Assembly (NCBI RefSeq): GCF_932526225.1
Contig: NC_064043.1
Span: 13,452,085-13,516,084, forward strand
DNA from: Nematostella vectensis
Lineage: Eukaryota; Cnidaria; Anthozoa; Actiniaria; Edwardsiidae
Direction: 5' to 3'
DNA: 64,000 nt
The notes beneath the pieces are model-generated. The model did no database searches, was not told the DNA's origin, and worked only from the letters and a program-made list of their open reading frames with translations. This document shows positions 1 through 10,714 of the stretch, one piece after another; position 1 is the stretch's first letter; each line of letters begins with the position of its first letter. The position numbers and the translations under genes are program-made.

Positions 1-7
1 ATCTATT

Positions 8-262
8 TGTTGGTGGCCCTGGATTGCCATTGGTCATGGATGTATCTATTGGTTGGTGGCCCTGGATTGCCATTGTTCATGGATGTTTCTATTGGTTGGT
101 GGCCCTGGATTGCCATTGTTCATGGTTGCATCTATTGGTTGGTGGCCCTGGATTGCCATTGTTCATGGTTGCATCTATTGGTTGGTTGCCCTGGATTGCC
201 ATTGTTCATGGCTGCATCTATTGGTTGGTGGCCCTGGATTGCCATTGTTCATGGTTGCATGT
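8..262. repeat. 43-bp minisatellite, about six copies
   Basis: Six tandem copies of a 43-bp unit with the core GGTTGGTGGCCCTGGATTGC; successive cores start at 51, 94, 137, 180 and 223. The unit length is not a multiple of three, so the open frames across it are repeat artefacts. The array enters the window from the left edge, so its full length is unknown. Its right end decays into the last codons of the minus-strand GPCR gene next to it. Confidence 0.93.
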
Positions 263-2919
263 GTTTGCTTGTGGCCTTGGATGTATTGGAAGATCCACAA
301 GAAATTGGTTGAACGCGATTGGTTAGATGCAACTGATGTCGAAGCGCGTTTCGGAATTTCTCGTTCCTGAAGGCGAACAGCACTGGGTTCAAACACCCAT
401 TTACTGCAAAACAAATATACGAAAATGTTTTCCAAAATATATCCTTTTCTACGTCCGTCATCAGTTTCCCAAGGTCTGACAAGTTGACAAGTAGAAGCAG
501 AACAATTGGTAGAAAGAAAAAAGCCATGTTACTAAAAACTATCAAGGCGATCCTACGGGCGACTTTACCCTCGCGCTGTATTCCCATGGCCTGGCTAGAC
601 TTAGTGACATACAAATACATGTGCACATATAAAGGGAAGGTTAGGAAGTAAAGTATGAACGCCAAACCACCAGGGATCATCATATACTCGATAACCTCGC
701 TTGTTGGCTCCGATACAGGCGTACAGTGTGAGTCGGGAACATAGATGCCTTTCAGTACGGTGAAGGGGAGGATCGCAAAGACGAAGGACAAAAAGAAGAT
801 AACAGCAATAAACCCGTGTGCGATTGGGGTGAACAAGCGAATATCCGGTTGAAGGCAGAACACAACTGCGAGATATCTCTCTATGGTCACTATGAATGAG
901 CTGAATGCACTTATTCCTTGGCCAAATATGGACACGAACCCGACAAAATAACAGAAGTGTGAGCGCTGAAGGCGAGTCATATGTTCGTATGAGACACTCC
1001 GCCTAGTCGAGGTGAATAACAAGAGATATACCCCCATCAATAGATCCCCTACCGCAACAACACCAACAAGAAGCTGTGCTGTGTTTTGACGAACAGTTTT
1101 GCTTCTGAATGTCACCATGACAACAACGAGATTAAGGATGAGTGCGATTGATGCAAAGGCAAATATGGGGCTTGAGATGTTATTCATTGTGCTCCAACAG
1201 CTGTTAAGTGGTCCAACACTCGCGTAGCCTTTAAAAAATGGAATATTTGCGTGACCTTGGAAGCACCGTTTGTCTAAGTTCACGCATTTCAACTTAAAAC
1301 CTATATTTTCAAATAGAACGAAGCTTTTGTCTTTGAACTCCAAAATGTTTCCGTAACAGCTGGTATGGAATTTAACCGGGTGTTCGACAGCGGTGTCTAG
1401 CTCACGCTTGACAGCCTTTGGCAAAAATGTATCTATGTTTCTTAGATTTTTAACTAGATAGCATCGAAGGCACTTGTCATCCAGCGGTGTTCCGCGAATA
1501 AGATTGAGCATGCGCAGTGTTGATGTCTGGGTTACATTTGGCCAATGTGGGTTTCCCGTCAAATCGAGGATGGACACATTTGGTAGCTGAGTTATGAAGT
1601 TTATTTGGGACAGCTTGATGTCTGGGTTACGGCTGATGTTTCTGTTGAATAACAAAGAGAAAACAGCTATAAGAAGGAAAATATCTCTACGCGTGATTTC
1701 CAATACTGTATTAATTGTAAGCGTTGTATAATCTTATATGATCATTTCTGTGAACTGTTGTTATGCGCTTGTCTTTGTGGAGATACCGGAAAATGATTCA
1801 CAATTGTCGATTACATTTTTCACAAATACTCACAGATAACGAAGGTTGGGCATTGTTGCCGACGGTATCTTTCGAAGCCCCTTGCTCGAGAAGTCCCTTC
1901 AATGAAAAATAGTGTGGTGAATTTAAAAACTTGATATTCACTTGAGTGTGATAAAAATTATTTAAAGTTTCTTATCTCACTATAGAAAACCATGAGATAA
2001 CCATTTCTGTTTCATTTTCTATTCTTCGTTTTGTAAGAGCTTCTTGCTTTATACTTTTTAAATTCAATTAGGGCCAGGTGTTTTAACACCTTAAAAATCT
2101 GTTTACTGACACCCTTGAATAATAAACAAAATATGCATGACTCGTGAGCTGTCTGCGCCTCATACACCTATTTAAAAAAAACTTTGTCAATGTTAACAGC
2201 AAATGGCAAATTGCAGTCTCATATTTCAAGTGAATGCGGTATAAAATGGGTCAATCATATTTGGCTCTGGCATCGCTGGGAGTGTTATGTTTGTTAATAA
2301 GTGGTACCCATAAGCACCTTTCGGTCTTTGGAACTGCCATTTGCAGTTTGCAGTGATAACGTCTTTGCGTTAGGTGTATACTAACTTATCTTTTTAGAAT
2401 AGCAATTGCTAAACACAGCAATTTGACCTGAAGAACCCCTAAGAGTAATTGAGAACAAACTGCCTTTAAATTAAGTAAACTGCCTTAAAATTAAGTAACT
2501 CGACAAGAAGGTCCGCTTTAATGAAGGAAAATTGAAGTAAGAGAAAAACAGTCCGCTAATGGGTAAACTCTCAAAAACCTGGTTAGGGGTCTTTGAACAT
2601 ACATTATAGAAGACATCTTAAAGTAAGTAATGATGCGCGCACGCCATGACGCTAATAACCATGGATTCGCCATTGACACCTTTCACACTTACAGACACAG
2701 TACTTTTACCAAGTCCACGGCCTTCTCTTGGAAGATGGACAGGTTTTGGATGCAGCACTCGGTAATCATCTTGACATCTAATTCTTTTGCAGCGGAGCAA
2801 TCACTTGTTCTATCATCGTTCTCGTATTTTTGGGACGTGGGTAGTTCACCTTTGCAGGGAAGGTTTGAAGCCATGCAAAACAGAGCAAACCACAAAACTG
2901 TCTGCATCCTACTAGCCAT
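249..2919 (-). CDS. Leucine-rich-repeat GPCR (LGR/relaxin/glycoprotein-hormone receptor class), three exons
   Basis: Predicted plasma-membrane class A receptor. Exon 1 is 2693-2919, exon 2 is 1834-1896 and exon 3 is 249-1641, giving 560 residues. Exon 1 opens with a signal peptide (MASRMQTVLWFALFCMASN) and ends at a GTAAGT donor. Exon 2 encodes one leucine-rich repeat (core GLRKIPSATMPNLRYL) and ends at GTGAGT. Exon 3 follows a pyrimidine-rich acceptor and continues the repeat (NISRNP, then LPNVSILDLTGN), a cysteine hinge and seven membrane helices. Both introns are phase 2 and the frame closes. Visible signatures are ERY at about residues 351-353 and NPVLF at about 515-519, with DLLMGVYLLL in TM2 typical of LGRs. 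The ectodomain is much shorter than in vertebrate LGRs, which carry roughly ten or more repeats. An in-frame ATG at 2958 is an alternative start. An intronic ATG at 1703 is not a credible start. The ligand is unknown. Confidence 0.8.
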
Positions 2920-2959
2920 TGTGTTTCGTTGCTTGTGAAAAATACTTATTTGAGCCATT

Positions 2960-4130
2960 TACTTGTACACCTAGTTACTTTTCGCCATCTTGACTCAAAT
3001 ATCTCTTGTTAAATTAACTTCATTCAACCCGCCAATTCGTTAAGAAGATGGTCCTCTTGTAGCTAACTAAATTTTCATTTGCGATTCGCCGGAAGTGCAA
3101 TATAGGTCGCGAAATAGAAAAAAGCCAACGCTTGGTCCTTGAAGGATGAAGAAATTAAATTTGCAAAAAGTATTTACACATCAAGCACTTATATTTGAAG
3201 AATAAGAATGCATATTGGAAAAAAGACGATATATAAGTAATTATGATCTCCACTCTCAAGTCCGATAGAATCATAAGCTAACAATAATTACATTTCGGGT
3301 TTTTGCACGTTCACTCGTGTGCAGCAGCCTATAAGGGCAGACGCACACACACTTCGCGGCTTCACGCTAAATAGCGCTAGAGATAACTGGTTATATCAAA
3401 AAAATTTAAAAAGGAAAATACGGAAATACCTTTCTATGGTATAGGTAATTTTATTGGAAGGATTTAGTTACCTAAATAGAATTTGGTATTTTAATTGGGA
3501 GGGCCTTTAGTTGTGCATCTAGTCGGTGCAACTAAGGAATTAGCGTTCTATTCGTGATATTCGTTTAATCCAGTCTATACCATCAACCTTTACAAATAGA
3601 AAAAAAAAGCAAGCTAGCAAACTTATTGGATTTTCAATGTCGTCGCCCTAGACTTCCATCATAATATGGTACCATATGCGGGACGCTTATTGCCATTCCG
3701 GATGAGAGGAATTGAATATTTTGATGTTTTGAAATAGGGCACCTGAGATGTGAGAAGTGGCTCTTGTGAACTTGTGAATGTCTTTTCTCTTGGATTATGT
3801 TAAGGATCGACTCAATCATGCGGATGGCCAAGTAGACTCGTGGTAATCGACACAAAGACTGGCTGGAGTCTCGTGACCAATTCCATTTATTCAGCAAAGT
3901 GCACAGCAGATGTCAAAATGAGTTCCATAGACAATTTAACACTTTATTCTAATAACGATCTGTATTTATTAATGTTTCATAGATTTCTTGATATACCCTA
4001 TACATTCGCGATGTTATTCTTAATCTTCTTAATTATAGTATTCTTAATTCTTAATGACGCCTGGTCAAATCGTGTCCCACCAATAACCCATGTTTACTAT
4101 CGATGGAATGTTAAAGTTCGTCTCCAGGCC
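2960..4130. other. Intergenic, no gene recognised
   Basis: AT-rich sequence between two minus-strand genes. Short open frames here show no domain, signal peptide or splice support. It probably holds the 5' flank of the LGR-class receptor and the 3' flank of the secreted-protein gene. ATTTATTC-type stretches near 3886 and 3965 could act as minus-strand poly(A) signals for the latter. Confidence 0.5.
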
Positions 4131-4132
4131 CT

Positions 4133-7100
4133 CTAGCACATCATCCCCTTGTGAATCTCGTTCGCTTTCAACATCTGCTTGCCAAGTTGAGCGCACAAGT
4201 GTGCAAAGCGCTGAACGATCTTGGCCCGGCAAAGCTTGGACGACACCACGTAACATGTGATGAACTTCTCGACGTCTTGACACATATTGCTGTTCGTCTT
4301 CATGTTCTGTGTGAACAGATCCACGCACGACTTGTGCACCTTCAGAGAGCAGTTGTCGTCTTCGTCTTCACCTGTGATCAGCAGAGGCCGGTAATTGTGC
4401 AGATAAGAGAAATCCCCTACTCTTGTTCCCACCGCCACCCCTCCTATCGCCACTCCTCCCTCCCTCTGAAGCAAGAACAGCTCACAGGGCTATTTTCGAG
4501 GCCGTAAACAAACATCGACCTGCCGAAGCCTCACTTTCGCGTTCAAACTCCACAGGAAACCCATAATTTGATAAACGGCCCATTGAGGCATAAACTTATC
4601 TGGTCTCTGTTGATCAGAGTGTGAATACGCTCTTATCTGGTCTCTGTTGATCAGTGTGTGAATACGCCCTTACCTGTTCTCTGTTGATCAGTATGTGAAT
4701 ACGCCCTTCTCTGGTCTCTGTTGATCAGTATGTGAATAAGCCCTTATCTGGTCTTTGTTGATCAGTGTGTAAATACGCCCTTAACTGGTCTCTGTTGATC
4801 AGTGTGTGAATACGCCCTTATCTAGTCTTTGTTGATCAGTGTGTGAATACGCCCTTATCTGGTCTCTGTTGATCAGTGTGTTAATACGCCCTTATCTGGT
4901 CTCTGCTGATCAGTGTGTGAATACGCCCTTATCTAGTCTCTGTTGATCAGTGTGTGAATACGCCCTTATCTGGTCTCTGTTGATCAGTGTGTTAATACGC
5001 CCTTATCTAGTCTCTGTTGATCAGTGTGTGAATACGCCCTTATCTGGTCTCTGCTTATTAGTGTGTGAATACGCCCTTATCTGTTCTCTGTTGATCAGTA
5101 TGTGAATACGCCCTTATCTGGTCTATGTTGATCAGTTTGTGATAACGCCCTTATCTAGTCTCTGTTGATCAGTGTGTGAGTACGCCCTTAACTGGTCTCT
5201 GTTGATCAGTGTGTGAATACGCCCTTATCTAGTCTTTGTTGATCAGTGTGTGAATACGCCCTTATCTGGTCTCTGTTGATCAGTGTGTTAATACGCCCTT
5301 ATCTAGTCTCTGTTGATCAGGGTGTGAATACGCCCTTATCTGGTCTCTGCTGATCAGTGTGTGAATACGCCCTTATCTGGTCTCTGTTGATCAGTGTGTG
5401 AATACGCCCTTATCTGGTCTCTGCTGATCAGTGTGTGAATACGCCCTTATCTGGTCTCTGTTGATCAGTGTGTGAATACGCCCTTATCTGGTCTCTGTTG
5501 ATCAGTGTGTAAATACGCTCTTATCTGGTCTCTGCTGAACAGTGTGTGAATACGCCCTTTTCTGGTCTCTGTTGATCAGTGTGTGAATACGCCCTTATCT
5601 GGTCTCTGTTGATCAGTGTGTTAATACGCCCTTATCTAGTCTCTGTTGATCAGTGTGTAAATACGCCCTTATCTGGTCTCTGTTGATCAGTGTGTGAGTA
5701 CGCGCTTATCTGTTCTCGGTTGATCAGTATGTGAATACGCCCTTATCTTGTCTATGTTGATCAGTTTGTGAATACGCTCTTATCTGGCCTCTGTTGATCA
5801 GTGTGTGAATACGCCATTATCTGGTCTCTGTTGATCAGTGTGTGAATGCGCCCTTATCTGGTCTCTACTGATCAGTGCGTGAATACGGCCTTATCTGGTC
5901 TCTGTTGATCAGTGTGTGAATGCGCCCTTATCTGGCCTCTGTTGATCAGTGTGTGAATACGGCCTTATCTGGCCTCTGTTGATCAGTGTGTGAATACCCC
6001 CTTATCTGGTCTCTGTTGATCAGTGCGTGAGTACGGCCTTATCTGTTCTCGGTTGATCAGTATGTGAATACGCCCTTATCTGGTCTCTGTTGATTATTGT
6101 GTGAATACGCCCTTATCTGGTCTTTGTTGATAAGTGTGTGAATACGCCCTTATCTGGTCTCTGCTTATTAGTGTGTGAATACGCCCTTATCTGTTCTCTG
6201 TTGATTAGTATGTGAATACGCCCTTATCTGGTCTATGTTGATCAGTTTGTGATAACGCCCTTATCTGTTCTCGGTTGATCAGTATGTGAATACGCCCTTA
6301 TCTTGTCTATGTTGATCAGTTTGTGAATACGCTTTTATCTGGCCTCTGTTGATCAGTGTGTGAATACGCCATTATCTGGTATCTGTTGATCAGTGTGTGA
6401 ATACGCCCTTATCTGGTCTTTGCTTATTAGTGTGTGAATACGCCCTTATCTGTTCTCTGTTGATCAGTATGTGAATACGCCCTTATCTGGTCTTTGTTGA
6501 TCAGTGTGTAAATACGCCCTTAACTGGTCTCTGTTGATCAGTGTGTGAATACGCCCTTATCTAGTCTTTGTTGATCAGTGTGTGAATACGCCCTTATCTG
6601 GTCTCTGTTGATCAGTGTGTTAATACGCCCTTATCTGGTCTCTGCTGATCAGTGTGTGAATACGCCCTTATCTGGTCTCTGTTGATCCGGGTGTGAATAC
6701 GCCCTTATCTGGTCTCTCTTGATCAGTGTGTTAATACGCCCTTATCTGGTCTCTGTTGATCAGTGTGTGAATACGCCCTTATCAGGTCTCTGTTGATCAG
6801 TGTGTTAATACGCCCTTATCTAGTCTCTGTTGATCAGTGTGTGAGTACGCCCTTAACTGGTCTCTGTTGATCAGTGTGTGAATACGCCCTTATCTAGTCT
6901 TTGTTGATCAGTGTGTGAATACGCCCTTATCTGGTCTCTGTTGATCAGTGTGTTAATACGCCCTTATCTAGTCTCTGTTGATCAGTGTGTGAATACGCCC
7001 TTATCTGGTCTCTGCTTATTAGTGTGTGAATACGCCCTTATCTGTTCTCTGTTGATCAGTATGTGAATACGCCCTTATCTGGTCTATGTTGATCAGTTTG

Positions 7101-8861
7101 TGATAACGCCCTTATCTGTTCTCGGTTGATCAGTATGTGAATACGCCCTTATCTTGTCTATGTTGATCAGTTTGTAAATACGCTTTTATCTGGCCTCTGT
7201 TGATCAGTGTGTGAATACGCCATTATCTGGTATCTGTTGATCAGTGTGTGAATACGCCCTTATCTGGTCTTTGCTTATTAGTGTGTGAATACGCCCTTAT
7301 CTGTTCTCTGTTGATCAGTATGTGAATACGCCCTTATCTGGTCTATGTTGATCAGTTTGTGATAACGCCCTTTTCTGTTCTCGGTTGATCAGTATGTGAA
7401 TACGCCCTTATCTTGTCTATGTTGATCAGTTTGTGAATACGCTTTTATCTGGCCTCTGTTGATCAGTGTGTGAATACGCCATTATCTGGTATCTGTTGAT
7501 CAGTGTGTGAATACGCCCTTATCTGGTCTCTGTTGATCAGTGCGTGAATACGGCCTTATCTGGTCTCTGTTGATCCGGGTGTGAATACGCTCTTATCTGG
7601 GCTTTTTTTGTGTGTGATTTACAGGTCCCTTCCCGGCTAAACACCCTCCCTCTCTCATAGAGATAGCCTTCACCCATTCTAATACTTACTTATGCTGTCT
7701 ATCAACTTGTGTTTTTCTTCAACGGCTGAAAAAAAAAAACATAAAAATGAACTACTTTTTCTTTGCATGTGCACTGTTTTGGATTACAATGGAGCCTTTT
7801 AATCGTGATGGTGATTGATTGGCTAATGGAGACTTTCAATTGTTTTTATCGTGACGTTGTCATTGGATGATGTCTTCGGTGTCATCTGACACCATTTAGT
7901 ATCGATTTCTTAGCGTTGTCTAGCCTGATGTGATAAGTTTCCCTAAGGGCATCCTCTACCCAAAATAAGAAAGGTATTTAAGGAAGATTGAGTTATGGAT
8001 TCTGGGGGCATTTGACCTCTTGCACATGTTAATTTATTTCTTTTTTCTCTTGCTCGATTTTGTGATAGTACATACTTAATCACCAATCAACCGAACCGAA
8101 TATTTTGATTATATAGCTAGATAAATTCAATAAATTGAAGGTCTTGCCTTTGAGCCTGGTTTTAAGCTTGCCGTATCGGTGATGGGGGCATATGTTCAGC
8201 TTCTTGTCCATCATCGCGTGTTGAAGCACGACATAACTATAGTTCCCGATAAACGGTCCGCGACAGTTACTTCTTGTCAAACACGTGACGAAACTCTAGA
8301 AAGAAACGATCCCTTTAAATAGTATACATGAGCAGCTTGGGCTCCACGCCCACTTATAGATGTATGGTTAAGACACTAGATGGCTGTAACGGAGGGAACA
8401 GCTGAAGGATTAATGTTTTAGAGCTGCATAGTTGCCAATTCTTTCTTTGGGAGAGGGAAGGGACGTACCCCACCCCTTATTAGGCGTCTTCATCGCATAT
8501 CGCTTAGTTTGTTTAACATCAGATTGCTGAGTACTGTTGTCTCTATGCCTATGTTTCTAGCAGGGTAATTGCTTGCATGTCGTGCGACTTGTGTTACCTG
8601 AACACCATTGCAGTATACGGTGTGGTTCCCTTGGTTGCGCACTGTTCCGATGTTATGAAAATTATCTTTAAACTTTTTGTTGCATCTTTTGATCTCGCTA
8701 AATTGGCAGTTTGACGGGCCAAGAACTGGGTGTTCCACGTCACGAATATAAAATGTGTCTGCGGCTTTTGAATCTCCTTGTAGATCAGACAGGTCCAAGT
8801 CGATTTGCGCTGACAACCCCAGACAAAACGGGAGGCACAACAAGATTAGCTTGGACACCAT
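4133..8861 (-). CDS. Secreted protein with two tandem cysteine domains, three coding exons
   Basis: No function recognised. Model: exon 1 8598-8861, exon 2 8148-8295, exon 3 4133-4371, giving 216 residues. The start ATG at 8861 lies three bases after a splice acceptor and opens a clear signal peptide (MVSKLILLCLPFCLGLSA). Exon 1 ends CAG|GTAACA in phase 0. Exon 2 follows TTTCTTTCTAG. Exon 3 follows CTGCTGATCACAG in phase 1. The joined protein holds two related domains. Domain 1 has C-x7-C, then CNGVQSFVTC (C-x8-C) and C-x5-C. Domain 2 has C-x7-C, then CQDVEKFITC (C-x8-C) and C-x7-C. The second signature of domain 1 forms only across the exon 1/2 junction, which supports the splicing. The exon 2 donor appears to be GC (AAAG|GCAAGA at 8148/8147); ACG|GCAAGC just upstream also fits the phase. 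The 3.8-kb second intron contains the 37-bp array. The spacing is reminiscent of small helical extracellular cysteine domains, but I assign no family. Confidence 0.6.
4588..7605. repeat. 37-bp satellite array with higher-order structure, about 80 copies
   Basis: About 3 kb of a 37-bp unit with the core GTGTGAATACGCCCTTATCT followed by GGTCTCTGTTGATCAGT. Each unit carries the palindrome TGATCA. Variant units (CTTATTAGT, CTGTTCTCTG, TTTGTGATAACG, GCTTTTATCTGGCC) recur in the same order at about 5050, 6165, 6420, 7015 and 7265, so blocks of several units have been duplicated together. The whole array lies in the inferred second intron of the secreted-protein gene. Confidence 0.95.
7606..8147. 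other. Intronic sequence after the satellite
   Basis: Unique AT-rich sequence between the 37-bp array and exon 2 of the secreted-protein gene. It includes a short A-run near 7730 and nothing else I can name. Confidence 0.5.
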
Positions 8862-10553
8862 CGTCTGCGATAACAAAAAGAGAAGATATCAAACCAATTG
8901 CTCATCTTCCGCCCATTGTTTGAAGACCAAGAGACGTTTTAATTTTGGAAAAATTATGCTAAGTCGTTCTCAGAAATGGGATGAATGAGAAACACGAACG
9001 TTGCTAGGTCTATTGACAAAGAGCCTTTACTCTCGTTTTCAGTCACACGTGCAACTTATGTTTCTCGTTTCCAATTCGCTACTTGTTTTTGGTTAGAGAA
9101 AGAAAGCAGACCAGAGATGTATACCCACACAACTGTGGTGATACTGAATTCGGTTATTATCTTTGCCTAATTTATTGTCTGCATCAATTCTCTATTGCTT
9201 TCTTAAAAAAATAGGAATAGTGAGTATAAATCTATATCTATCAGCTTGGAAAGCTGTTGTTAGTTGTGATTTTCTTCAATGAATTTGGGAGATAAAATGT
9301 TGAATCTAGCCGATTTCTTCACAAAATTTGTCATTCCATATTAATTGAAACAAATAACAAAGTCGTCGTAGCGATCCAAGCCACGATCTTGGGGTAGCTG
9401 TTTTATTGAACTGCTTTTTGACCTAGATTCAAAGCTCTATTTGTAACGACCATTATTTGTAAAGCTTAAATCTAGGTCCACATGTATTACAAAAGCTTCG
9501 CTTTGAACTGCGCCTAAAATAACATTCAGGTGTGCAACCCAGAACTTGGTGTTAGGAACATTTTTAGAAATTCCTTTCTGTCAACAAATCCATTCAAAGA
9601 CCGTACTGAATGTTATTTTAGCTAACAGAAGAAGGAGGTTAGATGATGAACTTTGAAAAAGACCTAATTTAAACTTCACGTATTTTAGTGGTAATTATCG
9701 ATAACAGAGAAGTCACTCATTTCCAGTCCGCCCGAGCGGCTTATCTCAATCGATTCCGGCTTGTGTAAACTTATGCGCCGGTTGCCAAACTTTTCGGCCA
9801 AATTAAATTAAACTGAATTTAGTATTATCACACTGTGTTGTCAACACACTAAATCAACAACAACACAAAGCTTAGAAACAATTTGAACTTAATTTAATTG
9901 CTGGCTTTGCAAAAAAGGTGTTCTACTTTTATGTTGTTTTGGTTGTGATCGATCTAGAGCTGTGAATGCAGAATCGGAAGAATTCAAAAGTCATGATTGA
10001 CGTCCAACAAAACACAGTTGCGACTCGTAAAAACGAAATGCACATGGTGGACTGGAAACGAGTGTAAATGCTGATTTGAACCAGGGACAGCCAAGTTTCA
10101 AATGACTGCGCAATGAACAACTTTAATCAAAATTTTCACTTGGGAAGGGGGACCTGTTTGATGACTGGATTCTCTATCAAATCACGGGATTAGGATACTT
10201 TGTCAACGATTTCTTTATAAAATATACACAAATGAATCCCCAATTAATGTTGAATATCGAACTCGGCAAATAAATTATTTCTCCTTATAATCCAAAATCT
10301 CTCCTGCCTTCTGAGTAAGCGAATCCTTTTTAGTTGCCTCTTGTTATATTTCTATTTCTCTTGGCTAAAAACCCTAGCGATCGTTGTTTTCAAGTCTCGA
10401 AACATTTGAACGGTACTGTGTAACCATAGCCTCTTTAGTGTTCGTGACAAGCCCGAGCCCTCTCCGAACCTAACTCTTACGCTTTTATTAGGATGTGCTT
10501 CGAATTTAGACCAGCCCATTCGAAGAATAGTGAACAACAACGAAAACTCTTAC
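8862..10553. other. Probable 5' intron of the secreted-protein gene; no other gene seen
   Basis: If the non-coding exon at 10554 is real, this is its downstream intron: GTAAGA donor at 10553 and acceptor TTATCGCAG ending at 8865, three bases before the ATG at 8861. The sequence is AT-rich and shows no coding exon in any frame. Confidence 0.4.
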
Positions 10554-10640
10554 CTTGCGAAAGTCTGCAACGTTTTCTCGGCCTTTCTTCACCTCTGTTT
10601 CTCCACCTCTCCTTGGCTCTGTACCGAAGTAGGGTGGGCA
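10554..10640 (-). other. Putative non-coding first exon of the secreted-protein gene
   Basis: On the minus strand a stretch downstream of a TATA box runs to CGCAAG|GTAAGA, a strong splice donor (exon end 10554). The next strong acceptor on this strand is the one just before the signal-peptide ATG at 8861. The transcription start near 10640 is estimated from the TATA spacing. Confidence 0.4.
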
Positions 10641-10663
10641 TAGTCTGGCAAATCCCCAAGGCC

Positions 10664-10672
10664 CTATTTATA
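10664..10672 (-). promoter_or_regulatory. TATA box (TATAAATAG), minus strand
   Basis: TATAAATAG read on the minus strand, in a GC-richer setting (CCCTATAAATAGGGC). It lies about 30 bases upstream of the putative first exon that ends at 10554 in a consensus donor. It likely drives the secreted cysteine-rich protein gene. The assignment rests on position and the splice signal only. Confidence 0.45.
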
Positions 10673-10714
10673 GGGCAACTATTCTTAATCGTCGGGTCCT
10701 TAACTCTGTCATGA

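Noticed and set aside
7-370. Three overlapping open frames of about 100 codons rich in Trp, Leu and Cys
   Set aside because: They are the three frames of the 43-bp minisatellite and have no independent support.
1642-1703. ATG at 1703 as the start of the LGR-class receptor
   Set aside because: The 20 codons before 1641 include a polypyrimidine tract and AG acceptor, and upstream exons 1834-1896 and 2693-2919 join in phase to extend the leucine-rich repeat.
4588-7605. CRISPR-like array (regular repeats)
   Set aside because: The repeats are contiguous with no unique spacers, the host is a eukaryote, and the monomers simply diverge from each other.
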